A stretch of DNA of 64,000 nt, from the NCBI GenBank assembly GCA_913061095.1, contig CAJXVM010000003.1, positions 224,472-288,471 on the forward strand, given 5' to 3'. The DNA is from an uncultured Ignavibacteria bacterium. GTDB lineage: Bacteria; Bacteroidota; Ignavibacteria; SZUA-365. A program made the position numbers and the translations under genes. Numbering within the stretch: the stretch's first letter is position 1; every line of letters begins with the position of its first letter. This document shows positions 25,830-35,666 of this stretch, one piece after another. The notes beneath the pieces are model-generated. The model ran no database searches and was not told the DNA's origin. It saw only the letters and a program-made list of their open reading frames with translations.

Positions 25830-27152
25830 CTATGATTCGAAGGCCTCCTCGTAGTAGTCCAGGCCGAGGTGCGTAATCAGATTTTCGCCCTGCATGTACC
25901 GCAGTGTATTCTCAAGTTTGATCAGCTGACGCTGCAAGTCATGTTCGGGACGCAGCCCTGCTCCCGCCTGCGGCGACTTGAAATAGAATGAGAGCCATTC
26001 CATGATGCCCGACATTTCGGCGCGTTTCGCCAGATCGAGGAAGAGCGCGAGATCCAGCACGATCGGCGCGGCCAGAATGGAGTCCCGGCAGAGGAAGTTG
26101 ATCTTGATCTGCATCGGGTAGCCGAGCCAGCCGAAGATATCGATGTTGTCCCAGCTCTCCTTGTTGTCCTTCCTCAGCGGGTAATAGTTGATGCGGACCT
26201 TGTGATAGAGATCGTCATACAGGTGCGAGTGGAGATTCGGTTCGAGAATCGCCTCCAGCACACTGAGCTTCGATGTCTCCTTGGTCTTGAAGCTGTCGGG
26301 ATCGTCGAGCACTTCACCGTCCCTGTTGCCGAGAATATTCGTGGAAAACCAGCCGTTCACGCCGATGGCCCGCGCCTTGAGTCCGGGCGCGATGATGGTT
26401 TTCATCAGTGTCTGACCGGTTTTGAAATCCTTCCCGGCGATCGGTGTGCTGGTCTGCTTTGCGAGTTCAACCAGTGCGGGCACGTCGCCGGAGAGATTCG
26501 GAGCGCCGTTCGCGTAGGGGATGCCCATCTTGATCGCCGCATACGCGTAGATCATGCTGGGAGGAATGGAAGGATGGCTGTCTCGGAGTCCCTGCTCGAA
26601 GGCATCGATGCTCTGATGCACGTCGGTTTCCTCGATGTAGATCTCGGTTGATCCGCACCAGATCATCACCAGGCGCGTCACACCGTGCCGCTCCCTGAAG
26701 GACTCGATATCCTTCATGAGCTGTTCGGCGAGATCCATCTTGTTCTCGCCTTTCTTCACATTCGGACCGTCGAGGCGCCGGACGTAGTTCTTGTCGAAGA
26801 CCGCGGGCATCGGCTCGATAGCCGTGAGTTCATCCTTGAGTTCGTCAAGCAGCTGTGTCTCGAGTACGCCGGCATGGCGGGCGGCCTCGTAGACATTGTC
26901 GTCGTAGATATCCCATCCGCCGAAGACGAGGTTGTCAAGGTCGGTCAGGGGCACGAATTCGTCGATGCGGGGGAGACGGTTCTCCGTGCGCTTCCCGAGA
27001 CGGATCGTGCCCATCTGCGTAAGGGATCCGATCGGCCGCGAAATGCCCTTGTTGATGGCAAAGACACCAGCGATGAAGGTTGTGGCGACCGCTCCCATGC
27101 CCGGGAGCAGCACTCCCAGTTTGTCAGTCGGTTTTTCCGGATTGTGTTTCAT
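25830..27152 (-). CDS. inositol-3-phosphate synthase
   Basis: LPGMGAVATTFIAGV NAD-binding N-term; VNGWFSTNILGNRDGEVL; VRINYYPLRKDNKESWDNIDIFGWLGYPMQIKINFLCRDSILAAPIVLDLALFLDLA. Confidence 0.92.
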   Translation of the reverse strand: MKHNPEKPTDKLGVLLPGMGAVATTFIAGVFAINKGISRPIGSLTQMGTIRLGKRTENRLPRIDEFVPLTDLDNLVFGGWDIYDDNVYEAARHAGVLETQLLDELKDELTAIEPMPAVFDKNYVRRLDGPNVKKGENKMDLAEQLMKDIESFRERHGVTRLVMIWCGSTEIYIEETDVHQSIDAFEQGLRDSHPSIPPSMIYAYAAIKMGIPYANGAPNLSGDVPALVELAKQTSTPIAGKDFKTGQTLMKTIIAPGLKARAIGVNGWFSTNILGNRDGEVLDDPDSFKTKETSKLSVLEAILEPNLHSHLYDDLYHKVRINYYPLRKDNKESWDNIDIFGWLGYPMQIKINFLCRDSILAAPIVLDLALFLDLAKRAEMSGIMEWLSFYFKSPQAGAGLRPEHDLQRQLIKLENTLRYMQGENLITHLGLDYYEEAFES

Positions 27153-27699
27153 TACTGTAACTCACTTATGCGATTGTAGTGCAAGGACCCGACAAAAAAG
27201 CATCTCACAGGCGGCATTGCTGCTGCCACCCTGTTCGGTGCTGCCGTGCCGGCCAGGCCCGCCACCCGGATGACGGGCGGAGTTGCTGCATACATGTGGG
27301 GAGCCCTCCCGGACCACAGAAGCCGCGTCATCAAGGACGAGCAGGGGCATTCAAAAGTACTCCATATTTGCCGGGGATGCAAGAATGGATCAGACTCCGT
27401 GAACACAGCATGGCCCTGCATAACCAGGGCCGACCATCCGGAGATCATATCTTCCTCACCCATCTGAAACATGGTTTTTCAGTCACGCTATTGACATGAC
27501 TGTTGCAATTACGTATATTCCAGACGTCTATTATCCGCTTTTAAATACTGACTGCTGATCGGGATTCCGAAAACCTGAAATCGTCCCGTCTGACCTGACG
27601 CGACAGCCTCGCGACAGGAATGTGATGCTGTGGTCCAGCTTCGCTGCTGGCTGTCCATCCCTACCCCACTATTTCATTTTACATAGAAGAGGAGCGTTT

Positions 27700-29193
27700 A
27701 TGAACATGTTTGTATCCTTCACTCGGAAAACCGCGGCGGGTATTTGCGCGGCACTGCTTCTGGCAGGCTTTTCGCAGGCCACCGCGCAGAATGCGGGACG
27801 GTACGAGACACCACACCCGTCGTCCCTGAACAAAGCGGCAACGAGCGCTGTTATGGCCGCGTCCGCCATCATGACCGATCGCGCAGGCTGCCTGTCGTCA
27901 TCCTCCACACTGACCGGTGTGAGCGCCCAGGCCATGGTCTACACCGCTGGACTGCAGTCCTTCCCCACCGCCGGTGCGGACTACCTCGTCCTCAGTACGG
28001 GATTTGCCTCCCAGACGGCAGGAACCGCCACGGAATACAGGTCCCATAACATGTCCGGTCCGGCATTGCTGGCGAATGCTCCCTACAGCAGTCCCGACAA
28101 TGTTCCCTCCTACGACGTCATCACGCTGAGCGTGGATTTCGCGCTTCCGGCCGTTTCCAGCGCGTCGCTGAGCTTTGACTGGCAGTTCCTCTCCGAGGAA
28201 AATCCCACCTTTACGAACTCGTTCACGGATTATTTCCGCGCCGACGTGTTCGACGGCAACGGCAACTGGCTCGGCAACATTGCGCGCCTGCCGAACAATG
28301 CACAGGTGAGCACGTCCACCGCGGCGGCGTATTCGAACGCGCCCGGCGGATCCTCCGCTTCTCCCTCGCCCCCCTTCCCCTCACCGAATGACGTGATTTA
28401 TAATGCCGCGACCTCCCAGTTCACGTCCTCGATCGATCTGTCGATGTACGGCGGACAGACGGTGACCGTGCAGTTCCGCCTCGCGGATGCACGTGACCGC
28501 ATCCTGAACTCGGCTGTCTTCCTGGACAATCTCGACCTGCAGGTATGCCCGATGGTGGCGGACTTCACGCTGAGCCCCGATATGCTCTGGCCGCCGAATC
28601 ACAAGATGCATACCATCTCGGTGAACGCTCCGACCCTGCCGTCCTGCTTCGACTGGAAACTGATGTCCGTCACTTCCAACGAGCCCGACAACGGCGAGGA
28701 CGACGGCAACACGATCAACGACATCCAGAGCGTCGATCCCGGAACCCCGGATATGGAATTCAACCTCCGCGCCGAACGCTCCGGCATTGGCACCGGACGC
28801 ATCTATACAGCGACCTTCGTGATCACGGACGCCTCGGGGAATATTCCGCTCTGCACGAAGACTGCCCAGGTTGTTGTACCGCTGAACATGACGCCCAAGG
28901 CGCGCTACACCGACAAGGCCAGCATCCCTGACGTGGCAGTACTCGAGCAGAACTACCCGAATCCCTTCAATCCTTCCACCACGATCAATTACACGCTGAA
29001 GAAGGATGCCGAGGTGACACTGCGCGTGTATGACATGTTCGGCCGCGAAGTGGCCTCCCTCGTCAGTGAAGAGCAGAAGAAGGGCGCGTACAGCGTACCG
29101 TTCGATGCCAGCGGACTTTCGAGCGGCATGTATGTCTACACGCTGAGTGTGGACGGTGCGGCGCTTAACCGCACGATGAACCTGATGAAGTAA
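27700..29193 (+). CDS. secreted choice-of-anchor-type protein with T9SS type A sorting domain
   Basis: Signal LLLAGFSQATAQ; C-term LEQNYPNPFNPSTTINYTLKKDAEVTLRVYDMFGREVASL...GMYVYTL. Confidence 0.85.
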   Translation: MNMFVSFTRKTAAGICAALLLAGFSQATAQNAGRYETPHPSSLNKAATSAVMAASAIMTDRAGCLSSSSTLTGVSAQAMVYTAGLQSFPTAGADYLVLSTGFASQTAGTATEYRSHNMSGPALLANAPYSSPDNVPSYDVITLSVDFALPAVSSASLSFDWQFLSEENPTFTNSFTDYFRADVFDGNGNWLGNIARLPNNAQVSTSTAAAYSNAPGGSSASPSPPFPSPNDVIYNAATSQFTSSIDLSMYGGQTVTVQFRLADARDRILNSAVFLDNLDLQVCPMVADFTLSPDMLWPPNHKMHTISVNAPTLPSCFDWKLMSVTSNEPDNGEDDGNTINDIQSVDPGTPDMEFNLRAERSGIGTGRIYTATFVITDASGNIPLCTKTAQVVVPLNMTPKARYTDKASIPDVAVLEQNYPNPFNPSTTINYTLKKDAEVTLRVYDMFGREVASLVSEEQKKGAYSVPFDASGLSSGMYVYTLSVDGAALNRTMNLMK

Positions 29194-29485
29194 CCCCGAT
29201 GTGGATGGGAGGATCGCCCGGCGGTTCTCCCCCCACGTCTCACCCCGATCGGAGGCTGACGTGATCATGCCGGTGTCGTGCGCCCCCGGGCACAGCGGCG
29301 AAGGCTTGCTCGCGTCAGCCTCCTCCTTTGATTTGCCATCAGACCGGGAATGATAGGGCAAGGAGTTGACTTCCGGCTCGGAAGCGTGTAGTATATGAAT
29401 ATGCCGCATGTACGAGATCATCACTGCAAGGGAGAACCGTTTGCGCGTGCATGCATGACCAAAGACCTACAGAAGGAGATTTCCC

Positions 29486-30634
29486 ATGGATATCATGACG
29501 CTCAATGAACTCAAGCCGCTGGCCGAACGCCACGATGAGCCCTGCGTGTCGATTTACATGCCGACGCATCGCATCTGGTCGGAGGCGCAGCAGGATCCTA
29601 TCCGTTTCCGCAACCTCCTGAAAAAAGCCGAAGACCGCATCGCGGAGGCCTATCCCGATGACCATTATGCACCGGAGGTAATCGATCACGCACGGGACCT
29701 GATCGAGGACGACGAATTCTGGCGGCATCAGAGTGAAGGACTTGCGGTATTTCTGTCGCCCGATTTCTTCGAGACATTCCGCGTGGCGCGATCGTTCAGC
29801 GAAGAGGTAAAGGTTGGGCCCCGATTCCATGTCAAGCCGCTGCTGCCCGTGTTCACCGGCGACGGCCGCTTTTATATCCTCGCCGTGAGCCAGAACAAGG
29901 TCCGCCTGCTCGAGGGCAGCCGTACGGCCGTCGAGGAAATCCATCCTGAAGGACTACCCGAAAACCTCGCCGATGCGCTCGGACACGAATACTCCTCGCG
30001 TCACCTGCAGTATCACACCGGCGCGGCGGGCGGCCCGGGTCAGCGGAACGCCGTCTTCCACGGACAGGAATCCGAGGGATACAGCAAGAATATGATCAAA
30101 CGCTACTTTCATCAGATCGACAATGGCCTGCACCGCGCCATCGGCGGTGAGCAGGTGCCGCTCGTTCTCGCCTGCGTCGATTACCTGATGTCCATTTACG
30201 AAGAGGCGAATTCCTATCCCTATCTCCTCGACGAAGGGATCAAGGGGAACCCGGACGATCTGAAACCCGCGGAGCTGCGGAAGCGCGCCTGGGAAATCGT
30301 CGAGCCCTGGTATCAGAAAAAGAAGGAGAAAGCGCTCGCGCGCTACGAACAGCTGGCGGGAAGCGGAAAAACCGCGACGTCCATTGAGGAGATCCTCCCG
30401 GATGCGTATTTCGGACGCGTCGATACGCTCTTCGTTACTCCGGGCGAGCAGGTGAGCGGAGAGTTTTTCCCCAATACCGGCGAGGTCAATGTCGATGAAG
30501 CACCCGTGGATGGAAAGGAAGACCTGCTGAACACGGCGACGGTGCACACGCTGCTGAACGGCGGACTGGTGTTCGCCCAGTCAAAGGAGAAGATTCCGGG
30601 CGGTGCCGTCTGCGCGGCCGTGTACCGGTACTGA
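29486..30634 (+). CDS. baeRF-like protein (bacterial archaeo-eukaryotic release factor family)
   Basis: N-term LNELKPLAERHDEPCVSIYMPTHR; C-term VDTLFVTPGEQ...EDLLNTATVHTLLNGGLVFAQSKEKIPGG. Confidence 0.75.
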   Translation: MDIMTLNELKPLAERHDEPCVSIYMPTHRIWSEAQQDPIRFRNLLKKAEDRIAEAYPDDHYAPEVIDHARDLIEDDEFWRHQSEGLAVFLSPDFFETFRVARSFSEEVKVGPRFHVKPLLPVFTGDGRFYILAVSQNKVRLLEGSRTAVEEIHPEGLPENLADALGHEYSSRHLQYHTGAAGGPGQRNAVFHGQESEGYSKNMIKRYFHQIDNGLHRAIGGEQVPLVLACVDYLMSIYEEANSYPYLLDEGIKGNPDDLKPAELRKRAWEIVEPWYQKKKEKALARYEQLAGSGKTATSIEEILPDAYFGRVDTLFVTPGEQVSGEFFPNTGEVNVDEAPVDGKEDLLNTATVHTLLNGGLVFAQSKEKIPGGAVCAAVYRY

Positions 30635-30668
30635 TCTGCAGAACGGCGACCCGGGCGTGCATGTGCTC

Positions 30669-33600
30669 TCAGCCGCGGCGGCTCCGGTCGGTTTCTGTGA
30701 CATGTTTCCCCGTGTCCGTTTCGCGTGAGACCTCGGCCTGTACACTGCGCCGGATATACAGCGCGGTGATATCGTCGCTCTGTTCGGCACCGCCCGCATA
30801 ATAGCGCAGTTCGGACACGACGTTCCCGAGCAGCAGCGCTGCGGGTTTTCCCCGGTGGCTCATCACGAGGTTCTCGAGCGCTTCCTGCCCGAAGGGAACG
30901 CGTTCGGTGTTCATCGCCTCGGTGATGCCGTCGGTGTACAGCAGCATGCCTTCACCTTCCCCGATCGAGTAACGTTCACTCGTATATCCCTGTGCGCCGA
31001 TCGTGCAGCCGAGCGGCAAATGCCGGCTGCGCTCCGTATCGGTGACACTGCCGTTGCGGTGGATCAGTGCGGGATTGTGTCCCGCATTGATCACTTCGAT
31101 CCGCCCCGTGTCGGGATCCAGCACCGCGATCAGGAAGGTGATGAACGCGCTGGCCGGTGTGCTGCGATAGAGAAACGCATTGAGGCGCCGGACGAGATCT
31201 GGGATGTCCTCGTCATTGTCGAGATGCACTCTCAGCGCCGCGTGGAGACTGTTTACAAGAAGCGATGCAGGCACGCCCTTTCCGGTCACATCCGCCACGA
31301 CGAAGGCGACGCGCCCGTTGCGCAGCGGAATGCAGTCAAAATAATCGCCGCCGATTTCATCTGCCGGCAGATTGATCCCGGCGATATCGTAGCCGCGGAT
31401 ACGCGGCAGTTCCTGCGGCAGCACACGCTGCTGAATGACCGAGGCCACCTGCATCTCTTTCTGCTTGCGCTCGTTTTCTGCCCGCGCGACCCGGGCCTCC
31501 AGTTCCGCTGTTTCGGCACGCAGCTTCGCTTCCCGGTATTGCGCACGCTCGCGTTCCCTGGTGATCAGACGCCGACGCTGCAGACGGTCGACGCCGAGCA
31601 GCGTGCCGATAATGACGATCGAATACAGCGCGAAAGCCCAGCCGGTCATCCACCACGGCGGATGAATGACGATGCGCACCGTCGCGCCCTCCTTGTTCCA
31701 CGTCCCGTGATTGTTCGAACCGATGACGTGAAACACATACTCCCCCGGATCCAGGTTTGTAAAGGTCGCCGAACGCGTCGTCCCCGCATCGATCCATCCG
31801 CTGGTGAATCCCTCGAGCCGGTAGCGATAGCGGTTGCGGTCCGGCGCGTGATAATCCAGTGATGAGAACTCGATGGTGAACATGTTCTGGTCATGGGCCA
31901 GATCGATGCTCTGCACATACGGGATGGCAGCAGACAGGGGACTGTCAGGGGCGGCGGGATTGATCTCGGTGTCGAACAGGCGGAATCCCGTGAATACGAT
32001 TGGCGGGATGGTGCTGTTGATCCTGATCTCGGAAGGATCGAAGATATTGTAGCCGTTGACGCCTCCGAAGCAGAGGGAGTCTCCGATGCGGTAATATTCC
32101 GCGCGGTTGAATTCGTTATCCTGCAGACCGTCACGCACGTCATACTGACGGAAGTGCTCACTGCGCGGATTGAAACGGAACAGTCCCTCATTCGTGCTCA
32201 TCCAGAGCATGCCCTGCTCATCAGGAAGGATGCCGTAGACAACGGGATTCGTCAGGCCCTGCATGGCGCCGTACTGCGTGAAGCGTCCACTGCGGAGATC
32301 GAACCGGTTGAGTCCGCCACCGTCAGTACCGACCCAGAGCCAGTGTTCCGGATAATCAGGATCGGGTTCGATGCTGAGGACGTGATCGTGACTCAGACTC
32401 GTTGAATCATCGGCATCGTATTGATAGAATGTAAATGTCCCGCTGTCGGGATCGAAGCGCGCCATTCCCGACGAGATAGTGCCGAGCCATATCATGCCTT
32501 CGGGATCCTCGTACCAGCAGGTCGTGCGGCTGTCGGCGCCCGTCAGATCCGGCCCGTCAGGCGCAAACCAGTAATGCTCCCATTGCTCGGGAGAATCGGT
32601 GAGCCGGCTGATGCCGTGACGGTTGCCCACCCACACGCGTCCCCTGCTGTCAACAAACGGTCGATGCACACGCACCATGAGGAAACTGTAGAGGTCATTT
32701 CCGTTCACACCATAATGCCGTATGCGTCCGGTGCGGGCATCCCAGTGCAGAAGTCCGTGATCAACGGTGCCGCACCAGAGACTGCCATCGGGCATGCGCC
32801 GCGGAAAAATGTCATTGACAAGACGCATGGCGCCGTCTGTGCGTTCGCGGATAGATCGGTCGAACGCCTCCATCTCCCTGGCGAACAGCGCGGGATGGAT
32901 CCGTTCGTGATGTGCGTTGAAAACGAGCGTGAGCGGATTGAACGTATTCAGGCCGTATCCGCTGGTACCGATCCAGAGCACGCCGTCCCGGCTGACACCG
33001 AGATGATGCCCCCAGCCGAGATATCCCGCCATGTGATCTCTCTGTGCGGACGAATACAGCAGCGTCCCGGTCCGTGGGTCGAGACGCATGAAGAATTCGT
33101 GGGAAATCATGTACATCGCCCCGTCCGATCCCTCAATCATGTCGCGGATATGCTGCTCCCTGCCTTCAACCAGCACGATACGTCGCTCGAGGACGCGTTG
33201 TCCGTCTGGACTCAGCCGCCGCAGATGCGTGCATCCGTTTATGGTAACCGCAACCCAGATCGTACTATCGCTCTGTGTCGCACTGAACATGAATCCGGTG
33301 GTGTTCCGCTCGGACCCGAATAGCGATTGGTGCCGTACCAGAAGATCCCACGTCCCGTGCCCGGAGTCGTAGACATACAATGATTCATCGGTCAGATACA
33401 TGAGCCGGCCAAGGCGGTCGTACCGCAGCCGTTCGACCTCCTTGCTGTCAAACTTGAGGTACGGACCGGCCGGATTCATCGATGCCTGGATTGCAGCGAC
33501 ATCGGAAAGACGCGTATCCAGCGAAAAAAGCTTCATCCCGTGCACCGCCACCCAAAGCAGACCGTTGCCGTCAACTTCCACATCATCGACGGGGCGCACC

Positions 33601-34040
33601 CTGTCGGTCCCTCGCTCATGCGGGATGCGCACCTTCGTAAAAACCTCCGTCGATGGATCGAACATGACGAGGCCTTCGGACAGAGTTCCCAGCCAGAGCC
33701 GTCCGCGTGTATCCTCGGTGATGGCCATGACATAATTATCCGGAAGGGACGTCGTATCCCCCGGACGCTTCCGGTATGAAAGAAAATCATAACCGTCGAA
33801 GCGATTAAGGCCTTCCTTCGTGCCGAACCACATGAAGCCGCGGCTGTCCTGGAACATGCAGAATATCATCCCCTGCGAAAGCCCGTCGGTAATGTCGAGC
33901 CTCCCGAAACGCAGGAGCTGCTTCTGCTCTCCAACCAATTGCTGTGTGCGTTTTTCCGACGACTGCTGGGCAGCCAGGACTGTCGGAAATGCAAGACACA
34001 GCACAAGAAATCCAAATATCAGGATAATCTGCCGCATCAT
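30669..34040 (-). CDS. beta-propeller (reg_prop)/Y_Y_Y sensor fused to SpoIIE-type PP2C phosphatase
   Basis: Repeated GLLWVAVHG/GRLWLGT blades; Y_Y_Y region; TM; SVIQQRVLPQELPRIRGYDIAG...GGDYFDCIPLRNGRVAFVVADVTGKGVPASLL. Confidence 0.88.
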   Translation of the reverse strand: MMRQIILIFGFLVLCLAFPTVLAAQQSSEKRTQQLVGEQKQLLRFGRLDITDGLSQGMIFCMFQDSRGFMWFGTKEGLNRFDGYDFLSYRKRPGDTTSLPDNYVMAITEDTRGRLWLGTLSEGLVMFDPSTEVFTKVRIPHERGTDRVRPVDDVEVDGNGLLWVAVHGMKLFSLDTRLSDVAAIQASMNPAGPYLKFDSKEVERLRYDRLGRLMYLTDESLYVYDSGHGTWDLLVRHQSLFGSERNTTGFMFSATQSDSTIWVAVTINGCTHLRRLSPDGQRVLERRIVLVEGREQHIRDMIEGSDGAMYMISHEFFMRLDPRTGTLLYSSAQRDHMAGYLGWGHHLGVSRDGVLWIGTSGYGLNTFNPLTLVFNAHHERIHPALFAREMEAFDRSIRERTDGAMRLVNDIFPRRMPDGSLWCGTVDHGLLHWDARTGRIRHYGVNGNDLYSFLMVRVHRPFVDSRGRVWVGNRHGISRLTDSPEQWEHYWFAPDGPDLTGADSRTTCWYEDPEGMIWLGTISSGMARFDPDSGTFTFYQYDADDSTSLSHDHVLSIEPDPDYPEHWLWVGTDGGGLNRFDLRSGRFTQYGAMQGLTNPVVYGILPDEQGMLWMSTNEGLFRFNPRSEHFRQYDVRDGLQDNEFNRAEYYRIGDSLCFGGVNGYNIFDPSEIRINSTIPPIVFTGFRLFDTEINPAAPDSPLSAAIPYVQSIDLAHDQNMFTIEFSSLDYHAPDRNRYRYRLEGFTSGWIDAGTTRSATFTNLDPGEYVFHVIGSNNHGTWNKEGATVRIVIHPPWWMTGWAFALYSIVIIGTLLGVDRLQRRRLITRERERAQYREAKLRAETAELEARVARAENERKQKEMQVASVIQQRVLPQELPRIRGYDIAGINLPADEIGGDYFDCIPLRNGRVAFVVADVTGKGVPASLLVNSLHAALRVHLDNDEDIPDLVRRLNAFLYRSTPASAFITFLIAVLDPDTGRIEVINAGHNPALIHRNGSVTDTERSRHLPLGCTIGAQGYTSERYSIGEGEGMLLYTDGITEAMNTERVPFGQEALENLVMSHRGKPAALLLGNVVSELRYYAGGAEQSDDITALYIRRSVQAEVSRETDTGKHVTETDRSRRG

Positions 34041-34171
34041 TATCGTAATTGTGACAATAGAGAAGATAACGAAGTTCCGGGCAATATGTTGCACGAAACA
34101 GGTGTATTTGGATAAATTTTATCGTGTACGGAGCCCGTACGGAAGGGGGAATAAACGGAGACAGGTGTGTG

Positions 34172-35665
34172 TTACTCGCCGCCGGAAAAACGAATGGGCA
34201 GACGGATGGAAAAGGTGCTGCCGTCCTGCCAGGTGCTGTTCACCGCAATGTTTCCATTGTAGGATTCAACGATCTGCTTGACGATGGAAAGGCCGAGCCC
34301 GGTTCCGGGAATGCTGCGGGTCGCATCATTCTTGATGCGGTAGAACTGGCGGAAAAGCATCTCCTGGTCCTCCGGTTTCATCCCGATGCCGGTGTCACTG
34401 ACGGAAATGCGCACATCCTCACCCTCCCGCTCCGCATGCACGGAGATATGTCCCCCCTCGCGATTGTATTTGATGGCGTTGCTGAGCAGGTTTGTGATCA
34501 CCCGGCTGAACTCATCACGATCGATGTCGATCGTCGGCAGTGCATCTTCGAATTCAGCGCTGAACGTCAGGTCCTTCCTTGCCATTTCCCCTTCCAGCAA
34601 CTCACGCGTATTCTCCACGACGTCCGGGATGCGGACGGCGGTGATTTCCCTGCGCACCGTGCCGAGATCACGGCGGCTGATATTCAGCAGATCATTGACC
34701 AGGTCGATCAGTGCCTGCAAACGTTCGCGCGACCTGCCTATCATTTTTTCGTAGCTGCCGATATCGTCCCCGAGCAACTGCTCGTGCATGGTCTCGAGAT
34801 ATCCGCTGACGGCGGCGACGGGAGCCTTGAGCTCATGCGCAACCATGGAAACGAACTGTGACTTCTGCATGTCGAGACGCTTGAGCTGCGTGACATCCTG
34901 CATGGTGGTGACAAAACCGAGGATATCCCCTTCCGCATCCTTCACCGGCACGGTTTTCATATGCACGACCAGTTCGAGATTCGGTTTCATCTCCCATTCG
35001 TGGGAAACCAGTTCGATGTCCTGCCGCGTCTTTTCCTGCGCCTCGTGGATCAAATCGATGACCTCGCGGGGCAGAACGTCGGCGATGTTGTCACCCGCGC
35101 GGATACTGGATGGAAAATTCAGCAGCGAACGGGTTCTGGGATTCGCGAGCACGATCTCATCTTCGAGGTTCGTGACGAACACCGCGTCGTTGATGGAATT
35201 GATAATGGTGCGGAGCCGGCTCTTTTCCTGGCTGATCTCAAGAAGTCGTCGCTCCTGCTCGGCGCGCAGTTCGCGGGTTTCAAGTGTCAGCCGGCGCTTG
35301 CCCAGTGCGTGATTGACTTCGAAGACAATCTGGTCGGGAGTAAATGGCTTCGGAACGTAGGTATATGCGCCGTGTTTCGTGGCCTCCACCGCGGAATCGA
35401 TGCCGGCGAATGCCGTGATGATCATGCACTCGGTGTCGGGCCAGCGCTCTTTGATGGTGCGCAGAACCGTTACGCCGTCGTAGTCAGGCATCTTCAGGTC
35501 AATCAGGGCAACGTCGAACTCCTTTTGGCTCCCTTTCTCGATACCCTCCGAACCGTTTTCGGCGATGGTGACGTCATATCCCTCCAGGTTGAAAATTCGC
35601 CGGATTCCCTCCCGCATTCCCAGCTCGTCGTCCACAACGAGCAGCTGCGGTTTCGTTTCTTCCAT
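34172..35665 (-). CDS. REC-PAS-histidine kinase hybrid
   Basis: LLVVDDELGMREGIRR...DVALIDLKMPDYDG; SQFVSMVAHELKAPVAAVSGYL; GTGLGLSIVKQ. Confidence 0.9.
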   Translation of the reverse strand: MEETKPQLLVVDDELGMREGIRRIFNLEGYDVTIAENGSEGIEKGSQKEFDVALIDLKMPDYDGVTVLRTIKERWPDTECMIITAFAGIDSAVEATKHGAYTYVPKPFTPDQIVFEVNHALGKRRLTLETRELRAEQERRLLEISQEKSRLRTIINSINDAVFVTNLEDEIVLANPRTRSLLNFPSSIRAGDNIADVLPREVIDLIHEAQEKTRQDIELVSHEWEMKPNLELVVHMKTVPVKDAEGDILGFVTTMQDVTQLKRLDMQKSQFVSMVAHELKAPVAAVSGYLETMHEQLLGDDIGSYEKMIGRSRERLQALIDLVNDLLNISRRDLGTVRREITAVRIPDVVENTRELLEGEMARKDLTFSAEFEDALPTIDIDRDEFSRVITNLLSNAIKYNREGGHISVHAEREGEDVRISVSDTGIGMKPEDQEMLFRQFYRIKNDATRSIPGTGLGLSIVKQIVESYNGNIAVNSTWQDGSTFSIRLPIRFSGGE

Positions 35666-35666
35666 A

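Noticed and set aside
27179-27499. 106-aa + strand ORF upstream of the T9SS protein
   Set aside because: Composition not protein-like, no recognisable domain, no convincing RBS
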